The notes beneath the pieces were generated by a model. It had not been told where the DNA came from. It was given only the letters and a program-made list of their open reading frames with translations, and did not search any database. Position numbers and translations under genes: made by a program. Of a DNA stretch of 64,000 nucleotides, positions 50,172-58,767 are shown one piece after another. This DNA comes from Arthrobacter luteolus NBRC 107841 (lineage in GTDB: Bacteria; Actinomycetota; Actinomycetes; Actinomycetales; Micrococcaceae): the NCBI RefSeq assembly GCF_001552075.1, contig NZ_BCQM01000004.1, forward strand, positions 186,001 through 250,000, in the 5' to 3' direction. Position 1 is the first letter of the stretch. The number at the start of each line of letters is the position of its first letter.

Positions 50172-50810
50172 ATGGCACAGTTGATCGTCGATCTGGCAGG
50201 CACGTTCTTTTTTGCCGTTTCCGGGTCGCTGCTGGCCGCCCGGCGGAATTTCGACGTCGTGGGGTCGCTGCTGCTGGGATCCCTGGCCGGGCTGGGCGGC
50301 GGTGTGCTGCGGGACGTGATTATCGGCAGGGGTGTTCCGCAGGCATTTGCCGATCCGGTGTATCTGCTGCCCCCGGTACTGGCAGTCCTGCTGGTCTATG
50401 TTCATCCGCTGGGCGTGCTGCGTTTCCGCAGGACGCTCCTGACCTTTGACGCAGCCGGGCTGGCCCTGTTCTGCGTCTCGGGTACGATCACCGCCCTGGA
50501 TTCCGGGATGCACCCGGCGACTTCTGCCGTACTCGGCGCCATGACTGCCGTGGGCGGCGGCCTGCTGCGCGACGTCGTCGCAAACGAAATCCCGCAGCTG
50601 TTCAATCCCCGCGGCGTATACGCGGTTCCGGCCATGTTCGGTGCCGGCCTGGTATCCCTGCTTTCCGTCGCGGACATCTACAACCCATTCATCGGGCTGG
50701 GGGTGATGCTTCTGGTTTTCTCGCTGCGGATGCTGTCGCTGCGCTACGGCTGGCGGATTCCCCTGGCGAAGGGCCGCGCAACGGATCTGGAGGGTCCCGC
50801 TGGTGCCTAA
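50172..50810 (+). CDS. TRIC-type cation channel family protein (YadS/UPF0126)
   Basis: The 212-residue protein has about seven membrane helices formed from two repeats. Each repeat carries the glycine-rich motif GGxxRD: GLGGGVLRDVIIG and AVGGGLLRDVVANEIP. This is the bacterial TRIC family, whose structurally studied members form trimeric cation channels. The gene is divergent from the oligopeptidase gene. Its physiological ion and regulation are not evident. Confidence 0.9.
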   Translation: MAQLIVDLAGTFFFAVSGSLLAARRNFDVVGSLLLGSLAGLGGGVLRDVIIGRGVPQAFADPVYLLPPVLAVLLVYVHPLGVLRFRRTLLTFDAAGLALFCVSGTITALDSGMHPATSAVLGAMTAVGGGLLRDVVANEIPQLFNPRGVYAVPAMFGAGLVSLLSVADIYNPFIGLGVMLLVFSLRMLSLRYGWRIPLAKGRATDLEGPAGA

Positions 50811-50855
50811 ACCGGTGGGTACGGCCCCCTTGGCCCCGGGCACCGGCGTCGAGGG

Positions 50856-51527
50856 CTAGAAGACCAGGTCGCGGGCGGCGGCACCTGGCTCCCGCGGAGC
50901 AGAAGGCCGGTAGCGCGCGTGCAGGGTGCCGCGCCAGTGCCGGACGTTGTGCAGCTGCAGCAGGAGGGACCGTTCCGGAAAGGCACGCAGGCCCTCTCCG
51001 AGCATGATCGGAGCGATGAAGAGGTCCAGCTCGTCGACTTCCCCGGCTTCCAGCAGGGCGTGGACAACGCTCACCGAACCCCAGATGAGGAACTTTCCAC
51101 CCTGGCTGCGGCGTTCCCGGACGTAGCTGACGGCATCCGGAACCACGGCGGCCTCCGGGTAGGCGCCCCACGGGGCTGAGGAGAGGGACCGGGAAGCAAC
51201 TGTTTTCCGGGCCGTATTCAGCGCGCCGGCAATCGGCTCGTCCGCCGTGGGCCAGTAGGCGGCAAAAAGCTCATAGGTAGTCCGGCCCATCAGGATTTCA
51301 TCGACGTGCGGCAGGAGCCGCATGTTCCAGTCCTGGCCGGCTGCGCTGGTTTCCGGAGCCACGGCGGCGAAGAGGTCGGATTCGCCGCGGGGCCCGGCCG
51401 CAAACCCATCGAGCGAGATCCATTCCTGCACGATCACCTGGACTCCTGGCTCCGGCACGGCCGGTGCTGTCTTATCCGGTTCTTTGTCGGGGATGGTCTC
51501 CGGCGCGTCATCTGTCATGCCCGCCAT
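50856..51527 (-). CDS. RibD C-terminal/dihydrofolate reductase family protein
   Basis: This 223-residue protein has a disordered N terminus and the DHFR-like fold: VQEWISLDGFAAGP (the SLDG motif), ILMGRTTYELFAAYWP, and KFLIWGSVSVVHALLEAGEVDELDLFIAPIMLGEG. Many actinobacterial members are NADPH- or F420-type reductases of unknown substrate; it is not the folate enzyme or RibD itself. ATG 51527 and ATG 51518 are both possible starts. It converges with the channel gene. Confidence 0.85.
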   Translation of the reverse strand: MAGMTDDAPETIPDKEPDKTAPAVPEPGVQVIVQEWISLDGFAAGPRGESDLFAAVAPETSAAGQDWNMRLLPHVDEILMGRTTYELFAAYWPTADEPIAGALNTARKTVASRSLSSAPWGAYPEAAVVPDAVSYVRERRSQGGKFLIWGSVSVVHALLEAGEVDELDLFIAPIMLGEGLRAFPERSLLLQLHNVRHWRGTLHARYRPSAPREPGAAARDLVF

Positions 51528-51682
51528 TGTCCCCGCGCAGCGCGGTGACGGCCAGAGCCAGCAGCCCGCCGATGGCTCCAATGGCCGCACCGGTCATTAG
51601 ACTGCCCGGCACGGCTGCCAAGCGCAGGGCCGGCCCGGCTGGGCGGCCGGCCCGCTGTCACAGCCGGCCGCCTGCGTGGAGG

Positions 51683-53299
51683 CTACTCGCCGGCTTCGTA
51701 CACGCAGCGTCCGCCGACGACGGTGCGCACGATCCGGGCGTCCAGGAGCGCAGCCGGGTCATCTGCCGCGAGGACGTCGGTATCCAGAACGATGAAGTCT
51801 GCGTAGAGGCCGGCGGCGAGCCGGCCGATTTCCTGCTCGGCGCCGGCCGTCCAGGCGGAATCGCGGGTGGCATGCTCGATCGACTCGGCCAGTGGCAGCG
51901 CGAATTCCGGAACGTTGGTGCCAGCTGATGCGTCCAGCGCTGAGGCGCGGGTTGCAGCGACGTACATGTTCGGCAGCGGGGTGTGCGGCGAGGTTGGGGA
52001 ATCGGTGCCGAACGCGAGGCAGCCCCCGGCATCCGTGATCCAGGGCCACGGGAACCCGCGGTCCACGCGCTCGTCGTCGAGCTTGGCGCGCCAGTTGCTG
52101 CCAATCGCGGGATCGGCGTGCACCGGCTGCATGCTGGCAGTGATGCCCAGTGCGGCGAGGCGGTCGACGTCGGCCCGGTCCACGAGCTCCAGGTGCTCGA
52201 TCCGGTGCCGCCGGCTGCGGGGACCGTTCTGCGCCACCGCCTGCTCAACCGCGGCGATCGCAATCCGTACGGACTCATCCCCGATGGCATGCATCGCCAC
52301 CTTCAGTCCGGCGGCATCTGCGGCCGCGACCACCGGCGCGAGCTCTGCCAGGCTCCAGATGGGCTCTGCATTCGATCCGTCGGCGTAGGGGGTGCCGAGC
52401 ACAGCCGTGCAGCCGTCAATGGTGCCGTCGATGATGACCTTGACGCCAACCACCCGCAGGAACGGTGACTGGTGTTCGGCGGCCAGGGCGGCCGCCCGTT
52501 CGACCTGCGCCAGGTTCTGTTCGAGGGATCCGGTGTTGTTCAGCCGCCAGTAGGCAATGAGCCTGCTGGTCAGCGTTCCGTCCTCCGCCGCCCGTGTGAA
52601 GGCCTGCAGGTCAGTCTCGTTGAACCCCATATCGCAGGCGGTGGTCACTCCCGACTCCCGGTAGGCCTGCTGGACAGCTGCGATGCTCGCGGCGTGTTCG
52701 TTCTCGCTGACCTGGGCATCGAGGAACGGAAGCACGATGTTGTAGAACGCGTTCTCGTCGAGGTAGCCGGTGGCGTGCCCGTCGGCACCGCGTCGGATGG
52801 TGCCTCCCAGCGGGTTCTCCGTCTCATCGGTGATCCCCAGTTCCGCCAGTGCTGCGGAGTTCACCCACACCGAGTGAAAGTCGTAGGCGATGGCGTACAC
52901 CGGTACGCCGGGGAGGGCGGCGTCGATCATCCCGGCGTCCGGCACGCCGCCGGGAATCGCGCCGTGCAGCCAGCCGGTGGCCAGCACCCGGGCGGAACCG
53001 GGGCGTTCGGCGTCCCAGGCCTTGATGCGCTGCTGGATTTCCTCCACGGATCCCGCGCCCCAGAGGCTGACCTGGCCCAGGGCTTCGCCGGTGCCGACCA
53101 CGTGGGCATGGCCGTCAACGAAGCCGGGAAGCAGCAGCCTGCCCTGGAGATCAATCGTTTCGGCTGCCGGGGCCAGCCGTTCCGCCGTGACGGTGTCGCC
53201 GACGTAGAGGATCCGTTCGTCCTGGACCACCAGGGCCTCGGCCCACCGCCGGGTATCGGCGGTGAAGATGCGGGCGTTGGTGTAGAGCTGCGTAGTCAC
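51683..53299 (-). CDS. YtcJ-type amidohydrolase
   Basis: The 538-residue metal-dependent hydrolase belongs to the amidohydrolase-3/YtcJ family. The metal motif GFVDGHAHV lies at about 57-65, with HRIEHLELVDRADVDRLAALGI and MQPVHADP in the barrel and a C-terminal beta-sandwich (GRLAAGLYADFIVLD). Family substrates include N-acyl amino acids and other amides. It follows the NCS1 transporter gene by 37 bases, so the pair probably imports and hydrolyses one nitrogen compound. Confidence 0.9.
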   Translation of the reverse strand: MTTQLYTNARIFTADTRRWAEALVVQDERILYVGDTVTAERLAPAAETIDLQGRLLLPGFVDGHAHVVGTGEALGQVSLWGAGSVEEIQQRIKAWDAERPGSARVLATGWLHGAIPGGVPDAGMIDAALPGVPVYAIAYDFHSVWVNSAALAELGITDETENPLGGTIRRGADGHATGYLDENAFYNIVLPFLDAQVSENEHAASIAAVQQAYRESGVTTACDMGFNETDLQAFTRAAEDGTLTSRLIAYWRLNNTGSLEQNLAQVERAAALAAEHQSPFLRVVGVKVIIDGTIDGCTAVLGTPYADGSNAEPIWSLAELAPVVAAADAAGLKVAMHAIGDESVRIAIAAVEQAVAQNGPRSRRHRIEHLELVDRADVDRLAALGITASMQPVHADPAIGSNWRAKLDDERVDRGFPWPWITDAGGCLAFGTDSPTSPHTPLPNMYVAATRASALDASAGTNVPEFALPLAESIEHATRDSAWTAGAEQEIGRLAAGLYADFIVLDTDVLAADDPAALLDARIVRTVVGGRCVYEAGE

Positions 53300-53336
53300 G
53301 CGGTAACTTCCTTTGGTTTGGAACAGGCAGGGGTGG

Positions 53337-54797
53337 TTAGGCCGGGACGTCTTCGGCGGTGCGGACCGGCGGGCTCAGCGGGGCCGGGGCCAGACGCGAC
53401 CAGAGGACGTACACGCCCGAGGTGACGGCGAGGGCGACCGGAACCGACAGGTCGATGTTGCCCATGGCCGCGGAGAGAGGGCCAACATAGAGGCTGGTGT
53501 TGAGGAACAGGGAAGCTGCGCCGGCGCCGAGTACCGCAGCCAGGAGCCCGGGAATGTTCCAGCCGCCGGTGTACCAGAAGGCCCCGCCCGGACGTTCTTG
53601 GAAGAGGTCCGCGCCGTTGTAGCGGTTGCGGCGGAGGATCACATCCGTGGCGAAGATTGCCATGGTGGGTGCGGAGATGAGGATCAGCAGCTGCAGCAGC
53701 AGGTTGACCGCCTCAAGGAGGCTGGTCGACGTCACCAGGTAGACGGTCAGCGCGGCACCGATCACGCCCACCACCACCGCTGAGGGGATGCGCCGGATCG
53801 GGATACCGATGGATTGGAATGCCATGCTGGCGGTGTAGGTGGTCATTCCGTTGAGCGAGATCGTATTAATGATGACGCCGGCCACGAAGATCGGCCCGAG
53901 CCATGCGGGGAGGAGTGCCAAGAGCGCTGCTTCGATGCCGAGTTCCATGGCCGCTGCGCCGATTCCGGTGGCGAGCAGGGCACCTACAGCGGTGAAGAAG
54001 ATGCCGGGCAGTGCACCGCCGAGAGCCGTGGCCGCGATGATGTGTGAGGGTTTGGTGGACCGCGGCAGGTACCGTGCCATGTCCGGGCTGTTGGAGAAGG
54101 AAAGGGGGCCTGACGCCAGAATGGCAAATCCGATGGTTACCGCGGACCACAGCGGCAGACCCTGCAGGGACTCCGCCGGCGCATAGTTCCAGTTCACGTG
54201 GGGCAGGATGAACGCCGTAACCAGCAGGAAGATCACCAGCAGCACCGAGGCCACGACGGGGTAGATGCGCAGAATCAGGCCGTGGCCGTAGACGGCCACC
54301 AGGACGGTGATTGCCGCAACGACGACCGTGATGAGTACCGGGCCGAGCACGGGATCGGTGAAACCGGTTCCGGCCAGCAGCTCGGCGCCCATGAACGACG
54401 CCGCGAGCCAGTTGAGTGCCAGGAAGACGGCGGAGATGAACCAGCCGTAGAAGGCGACAATGACCTTGTTGCCGCGTATTCCATAGATGGCCCGGGTAAT
54501 CACAGACCCGGAGGTTCCGGCTGCCGGGCCGCTGATGGCCACGAGGCCGGTCAGGATCCAGAGCAGGTTGGCCGCGATGATCACAGCGAACACCTGCCAC
54601 AGCTCCAGTCCGAGCAGGATCAGGGAGGCCCCGATGGTAAAGCTCAGGACGCTGACGCTCGGTGCCGCCCAGACCGAGAAGAGGTCGCGGGCACGTCCGT
54701 GCCGTTCGGAGTCCTCGACCAGTTCGATGCCGCGCTTTTCGGGCTGGGTCAGTGTTTCAGGGATGCTGACGGTGTCAGTGACACGGGGCTCGGGCAA
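53337..54797 (-). CDS. NCS1 family (purine-cytosine permease type) transporter
   Basis: This 486-residue, 12-helix symporter has the NCS1/CodB-like layout. Helix 1 is APSVSVLSFTIGASLILLGL, GPAAGTSGSVITRAIYGIRG follows helix 2, and the region SFSNSPDMARYLPRSTKPSHI is typical of cytosine/purine permeases. The start is TTG 54797 (PEPRVTD), six bases after AGAGGA. NCS1 proteins import nucleobases, hydantoins or thiamine-like heterocycles. It is divergent from a TetR gene across a strong palindrome. Confidence 0.92.
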   Translation of the reverse strand: MPEPRVTDTVSIPETLTQPEKRGIELVEDSERHGRARDLFSVWAAPSVSVLSFTIGASLILLGLELWQVFAVIIAANLLWILTGLVAISGPAAGTSGSVITRAIYGIRGNKVIVAFYGWFISAVFLALNWLAASFMGAELLAGTGFTDPVLGPVLITVVVAAITVLVAVYGHGLILRIYPVVASVLLVIFLLVTAFILPHVNWNYAPAESLQGLPLWSAVTIGFAILASGPLSFSNSPDMARYLPRSTKPSHIIAATALGGALPGIFFTAVGALLATGIGAAAMELGIEAALLALLPAWLGPIFVAGVIINTISLNGMTTYTASMAFQSIGIPIRRIPSAVVVGVIGAALTVYLVTSTSLLEAVNLLLQLLILISAPTMAIFATDVILRRNRYNGADLFQERPGGAFWYTGGWNIPGLLAAVLGAGAASLFLNTSLYVGPLSAAMGNIDLSVPVALAVTSGVYVLWSRLAPAPLSPPVRTAEDVPA

Positions 54798-54851
54798 CGC
54801 TGTTCCTCTCGGGACGGTTCGGCACAAACGCTGGGAGACGAACCCGGTTGT

Positions 54852-54896
54852 CTGTTGGTCGAGCGACCAACAGTGATATTGGTCACTAATCCAATA
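54852..54896. promoter_or_regulatory. TetR operator region between NCS1 and TetR genes
   Basis: CTGTTGGTCG-AG-CGACCAACAG (54852-54873) is a perfect inverted repeat with 10-bp arms. Next to it, TATTGG-N8-CCAATA (54877-54896) forms a second weaker one, also containing GTGATATTGGTCAC. Both lie in the 110-base divergent gap. Confidence 0.75.
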
Positions 54897-54907
54897 GACT
54901 GCGGGGC

Positions 54908-55540
54908 ATGATGTCAAGCCCTGCCCCGCGGGTCCGGAAACATCCGGAAGAACGCCGGGCTGAAATCGTTTCCGAGGCGGCTTCCATAGCGCTCGCCGAA
55001 GGGCTGGAGCGGGTCACGCTGCGCGCCGTTGCCGACGCTCTGGGGGTCCGCCCCGGGCTCATCAGCCACTACTTTCCAGCTGCGGAGGACCTGGTGGCTG
55101 CGGCTTTCGTTCGTGCCGTTTCGGATGAACGGGAGGATCTTTTTCCGGATCTGGAGGATCCCATCGAGCGAATGGCCTGCTTGATCTCGCGGATAGAGGG
55201 GGCACCTGAACTGACGCAGCTGTGGCTCAACGCCCGGCATCTCTGCCGCTTCAGCCCGGCCCTGCGGGAGGCTCTGCGGCACCAGGAACAGTTGGGCCAC
55301 CTCCGGCTTACCTCGCTGATTGAGGAGGGCACTGCCCGGGGTGCCTTCAAAGCGGGCGAGCCTGGCGCTGCTGGAACGCGGATCCTGGTTGCCATTGACG
55401 GCGCCGGCACCTACATCAACTATGTTGGCGCCGCGGAAAGCGAAATGCTGACATCTTTCGTCACGGAAGTCGCTGAGTGGACACTGGGTCTGCCGCCCGG
55501 CGAATTGCGGGTCGCCGTGGAGCGGTACCGGAGCGGCTGA
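54908..55540 (+). CDS. TetR family transcriptional regulator
   Basis: The 210-residue regulator has an N-terminal helix-turn-helix (RRAEIVSEAASIALAEGLERVTLRAVADALGVRPGLISHYFP, about 16-57) and a helical ligand domain. The HYF element and the C-terminal pattern resemble BetI-type TetR proteins. Two ATGs (54908, 54911) are adjacent and no ribosome site is seen, so the mRNA may be leaderless. It probably represses the divergent transporter-amidohydrolase genes and itself through the palindrome between them. Confidence 0.92.
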   Translation: MMSSPAPRVRKHPEERRAEIVSEAASIALAEGLERVTLRAVADALGVRPGLISHYFPAAEDLVAAAFVRAVSDEREDLFPDLEDPIERMACLISRIEGAPELTQLWLNARHLCRFSPALREALRHQEQLGHLRLTSLIEEGTARGAFKAGEPGAAGTRILVAIDGAGTYINYVGAAESEMLTSFVTEVAEWTLGLPPGELRVAVERYRSG

Positions 55541-55602
55541 GCCAGAGGCCAGTCCTGTTCGTTTTTTTGATCGAAGGCGCTTGTTTCCGAGGTACTCAGC
55601 GT

Positions 55603-55632
55603 TACTATGTACTGGTAGTCAACGATACTAGG
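55603..55632 (+). promoter_or_regulatory. Repeated TACT boxes upstream of padR-like gene
   Basis: TACTATG (55603-55609), TACTGGTAGT (55610-55619) and TACTAGG (55626-55632) lie within 45 bases of the PadR start. Part of this forms an imperfect inverted repeat. PadR proteins usually bind dyads at their own promoters, so this is a candidate autoregulatory site. Confidence 0.45.
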
Positions 55633-55648
55633 TAGCAAGGGGTGTCCG

Positions 55649-55978
55649 ATGGGCAAGCAGGCGACAGAGATGCTCAAGGGCGTCCTGGAAGGCATCGTCC
55701 TCGCGATCCTCTCCGGACGGTCAGCCCACGGCTATGAGATCACTGGGTGGCTGCGGGACCAGGGGTTCACCGACATTGCCGAAGGAACCATCTACGCGCT
55801 GCTCATCAGGATCGAACAGCGCGGCCTCGTCGACGTCGAAAAGGTTCCGTCCGAAAAGGGCCCGCCGCGGAAGGTGTATTCCCTGAATGCGGCGGGGAAG
55901 GACTATCTCAGCGAGTTCTGGAGGACCTGGAGCTTCCTCTCAGAACGTCTGGAACAGCTCCATAAGGGAGAAAAGTGA
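55649..55978 (+). CDS. PadR family transcriptional regulator
   Basis: The 109-residue winged-helix repressor shows LEGIVLAILSGRSAHGYEITGWL, the EGTIYALLIRIEQRGLVD recognition region and the wing GPPRKVYSLNAAGKDYL. Small PadR-s2-type proteins commonly repress linked multidrug exporters and release on drug binding. It is the first gene of a four-gene operon ending in an ABC exporter; the next start overlaps or abuts its stop. Confidence 0.94.
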   Translation: MGKQATEMLKGVLEGIVLAILSGRSAHGYEITGWLRDQGFTDIAEGTIYALLIRIEQRGLVDVEKVPSEKGPPRKVYSLNAAGKDYLSEFWRTWSFLSERLEQLHKGEK

Positions 55979-55980
55979 CC

Positions 55981-56364
55981 ATGTTGATTGAAAAGATAGT
56001 TGGCGACTTCGGCGACAAGCGCCGGTGGCGGGAGTACAAGGCGCGGGTCAAGGCGCTTCCGGCTCCCTACCGCACGTCCGTTGAGGCAATCGAGCGTTAC
56101 CTGACCTACTTCGGTGCCATCACCAACGGCAGCACCATGATGACGATGGTTGAGGACCTGGCCGATCTGTTCGAACGCGCGGCCGTTGACGGAACCTCCA
56201 TCCGGTCCGTGGTTGGAGAGGATCCGGTGGAATTCGCAGAGACCTTCCTTCGGAATTACTCGGACGGCCAGTGGATTAACAAGGAGCGCCAGCGCCTGAT
56301 CCAGGCAATCGACGGCGCCGAGGAAGAGGACGGCGGTGAGAACCGTGACCGCCCGCCTGAGTGA
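55981..56364 (+). CDS. DUF1048 family protein
   Basis: The 127-residue helical protein matches the DUF1048 family found in PadR operons. Landmarks are DKRRWREYKARVKALPAPYRTSVEAIERYLTYFG and DLADLFERAAVDGTSIRSVVGEDPVEFAETFL. Its function is unknown; it may modulate the regulator or exporter. ATG 55981 has GGGAG ten bases upstream; GTG 55975 overlaps the padR-like stop and is an alternative. Its end overlaps the ATPase gene by 29 bases. Confidence 0.88.
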   Translation: MLIEKIVGDFGDKRRWREYKARVKALPAPYRTSVEAIERYLTYFGAITNGSTMMTMVEDLADLFERAAVDGTSIRSVVGEDPVEFAETFLRNYSDGQWINKERQRLIQAIDGAEEEDGGENRDRPPE

Positions 56365-57133
56365 CCGGCCGGCGATCCGGGTGGCCGGGCTCGAAAAGTC
56401 CTTCAAGCAGCTGGGCGTGCTGCGGGGCGTGAACTTCGACGTCGCACCCGGGAGCATCTTCGCCCTCCTTGGCTCCAACGGAGCGGGTAAAACGACGGTG
56501 GTGCGGATACTGGCGACACTGCTGAAGGCGGATGCCGGAAGTGCAGTGGTCAATGGTTTCGACGTCGCCGCCGATGCGGCGGAGGTGCGGGAATCGATCA
56601 GCCTTACCGGACAGTTCGCCGCCGTCGACGAGGTACTCAGCGGCCGGGAAAACCTGATCCTGGTGGCGCAGCTGCGGCGCGTCCCAAAGCCTGGTGTGAT
56701 GGCGGACGAACTTCTGAAGCGGTTTGCGCTGGCCGATGCCGGCGGGCGGAAAGCCGGGACCTACTCCGGCGGGATGCGCCGCCGCCTGGACATTGCGATG
56801 AGCCTCATCGGCAATCCGTCCGTCATCTTCCTCGACGAACCCACGACCGGCCTGGACCCGCAGGGGCGCCTCGAAGTGTGGGAAACGGTGCGGAAGCTGG
56901 CCGCCCAGGGCGCCACGGTACTGCTCACCACACAGGACCTGGACGAGGCCGAGCAGCTCGCTGACCGCATCGCCGTCCTCCATCAGGGCCGGATCATCGC
57001 CAACGGAACGCTCGCCGAACTCAAGCAGCTCATTCCACCGTCGACGGTCGAGTACGTGGAGAAACAGCCGACCCTCGAGGAAGTCTTCCTCGCCATTGTC
57101 GGCAGCGATGAGAACCAGGGGCAAGGACGATGA
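56336..57133 (+). CDS. ABC transporter ATP-binding protein (DrrA-like)
   Basis: The 265-residue ATPase has Walker A LGSNGAGKTT, a Q-loop in LTGQFAAVDEVLSGREN, signature YSGGMRRRLDIAM and Walker B VIFLDEPTTGLDP. The C-terminal extension is typical of the DrrA daunorubicin-exporter group. The GTG at 56336 follows GAGGA. It pairs with the permease whose ATG overlaps its stop. Confidence 0.94.
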   Translation: MRTVTARLSDRPAIRVAGLEKSFKQLGVLRGVNFDVAPGSIFALLGSNGAGKTTVVRILATLLKADAGSAVVNGFDVAADAAEVRESISLTGQFAAVDEVLSGRENLILVAQLRRVPKPGVMADELLKRFALADAGGRKAGTYSGGMRRRLDIAMSLIGNPSVIFLDEPTTGLDPQGRLEVWETVRKLAAQGATVLLTTQDLDEAEQLADRIAVLHQGRIIANGTLAELKQLIPPSTVEYVEKQPTLEEVFLAIVGSDENQGQGR

Positions 57134-57894
57134 CCGCAACCCATTTCTACGGCAACACCACTGTGCTCACCCGGCGTTCGCTGCGGCATATCCTGCGCAG
57201 CCCGGACACCATCATCACCACGGCCATCATGCCGATCGCCATCATGGTGATGTTTGTGTACGTGCTCGGCGGAGCGATCAACACCGGTGCCTTTCAGTAC
57301 ATCGACTACATGCTGCCCGGGATCCTGCTGATCACAGTTGCATCGGGCATCGCGTACACAGCCTTCCGGCTCTTTACCGATCTGCAGGGCGGTATCTTCG
57401 AACGTTTCCAGTCCATGCCCATCGCCCGGTCCAGCACCCTCTGGGCGCATGTCATGACGTCGCTGGCAGCCAATCTGATCTCGCTGGCCATTGTGGTGGG
57501 CGTTGCCCTGCTGATGGGTTTCCGCACGGGAGCAGGCCTGGGGGAGTGGCTTGCGGTTGCCGGAATCCTGTTCCTGTTTACCCTGGCGCTGACCTGGGTT
57601 GCCGTGTTCGCAGGCCTGTCGGCAAAAACGGTGGAGGGGGCCAGCGCCTTCTCCTATCCGCTGATTTTCCTGCCGTTCATCAGCTCGGCCTTCGTGCCGA
57701 CGGAAACAATGCCTGGTCCGGTGCGCTGGTTCGCTGAGAACCAGCCGGTGACCTCGATCGTTAACACGATCCGCGCCCTGTTCGCCCAGCAGCCGGTGGG
57801 GACCGGGATCTGGATTGCCCTCGCCTGGTGTGCCGGAATCCTGGTTGTGGCGTACGCGCTTTCGATGGCTGCGTACTGGCGCCGGATCGGCTAG
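57130..57894 (+). CDS. ABC-2 type transporter permease (DrrB-like)
   Basis: This 254-residue membrane protein has six helices (about 30-52, 60-80, 105-130, 140-165, 172-190, 225-250) and the ABC-2 pattern with GGIFERFQSMPIARSSTLWAH between helices 2 and 3. With the DrrA-like ATPase it would export drugs or lipids. Coupled start (ATGA) and the upstream PadR gene suggest drug-inducible expression. Confidence 0.93.
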   Translation: MTATHFYGNTTVLTRRSLRHILRSPDTIITTAIMPIAIMVMFVYVLGGAINTGAFQYIDYMLPGILLITVASGIAYTAFRLFTDLQGGIFERFQSMPIARSSTLWAHVMTSLAANLISLAIVVGVALLMGFRTGAGLGEWLAVAGILFLFTLALTWVAVFAGLSAKTVEGASAFSYPLIFLPFISSAFVPTETMPGPVRWFAENQPVTSIVNTIRALFAQQPVGTGIWIALAWCAGILVVAYALSMAAYWRRIG

Positions 57895-58037
57895 GACACC
57901 CAGGCAGCTGCGGGCCTGCGGGCCGCAGGCGGTACAGGAGACGGTGGTTGAGCAGGAAGCCTCCCGGGATACCCCGGCGGCTCCGGACTGATAGGGCACG
58001 GCTATGGCACGGCGCGAATCAGGGCCCGGGGGCTTCT

Positions 58038-58080
58038 CGCAGGTGTGGCCGACCCGGATACCGGGCCGGTCACACCTGCG
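58038..58080. terminator. Nested hairpin between convergent genes
   Basis: CGCAGGTGTGGCCG pairs with CGGTCACACCTGCG (one G-U), and an inner CCCGG-ATA-CCGGG stem fills the loop. It lies between the permease and the NTF2-like gene ends. The T-tract is poor, so termination may rely on the stem. Confidence 0.65.
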
Positions 58081-58086
58081 CTGTGA

Positions 58087-58749
58087 CTATGCAGGAAGCT
58101 CGTACTTGTCGATGATCGGTGCCAGCAGTTCAGCGGCACGGACACCGGTGATTACTTCACTGGTTTCAACTTTGGTAACGGATTTCGACTCGGTGTCCTC
58201 GTACACGTGTTCGCCGATCATTTTCCCTGTTTCGTCGTAGGGCCAGAAGAAAGCCAAGGTTCTCCGTACAAGGTAGAAGGAGTCAGGGTCGTAGCCGGAT
58301 TCCCGTGTCTCCGGAGCGCTTTCACCGATTGCCGCGAAGACGTTGTCCCCAAGCATCTTGCCCGGGACGAACTGGCTGAATTCGGCTTCACCGGCGAAAC
58401 CCCAGTCCGAAACTGCCATTTTCTGCTTGCCGGTCCACATAACGAGCATGTCTATGTCCGCGAGGAGCCGGTAGAAATTCCGTACTTCATCCATGCCGTC
58501 AAGAATCGTTGCAGCACCGCCTTCAAATAGCCGGTAATGGGGATGCCTGACGGTCATCTCGGGCTGGAGGAGTTCGTCGTAGCGTCCGGAGACTTCCAAA
58601 AGTCCATGCCTGCGGTAATTGATCAGGATTTTCCGGTGCAGGGGGATGGTTGTCGAATCGATGACCTTGTCGATGTCGTCCATCATGTGGACGAATTCGT
58701 GCTCATACTGAGTCTTCGGTTCGGCGGCGGTTTGTTCTTCTGTGGTCAC
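58087..58749 (-). CDS. Hypothetical protein, possibly NTF2/SnoaL-like fold
   Basis: This roughly 220-residue cytosolic protein is not one I can name. The segment around MMDDIDKVIDSTTIPLHRKILINYRRHGLLEVSGRYDELLQPEMTVRHPHYRL and GMDEVRNFYRLLADIDMLVMW resembles cone-shaped NTF2-like enzymes, with His in VRHPHY as a possible catalytic or ligand residue. GTG 58749 is nine bases after AGGAG; TTG 58755 is an alternative. It follows an SDR gene by 18 bases and has less extreme GC than the surroundings. A small-molecule enzyme role is a guess. Confidence 0.7.
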   Translation of the reverse strand: MTTEEQTAAEPKTQYEHEFVHMMDDIDKVIDSTTIPLHRKILINYRRHGLLEVSGRYDELLQPEMTVRHPHYRLFEGGAATILDGMDEVRNFYRLLADIDMLVMWTGKQKMAVSDWGFAGEAEFSQFVPGKMLGDNVFAAIGESAPETRESGYDPDSFYLVRRTLAFFWPYDETGKMIGEHVYEDTESKSVTKVETSEVITGVRAAELLAPIIDKYELPA

Positions 58750-58767
58750 GGTCAAGCTCTCCTTCGG

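Noticed and set aside
48079-50184. 701-codon open frame opposite the prolyl oligopeptidase
   Set aside because: Antisense to a full-length S9 peptidase with complete catalytic triad; the translated product is Gly/Val/His-rich with no domain.
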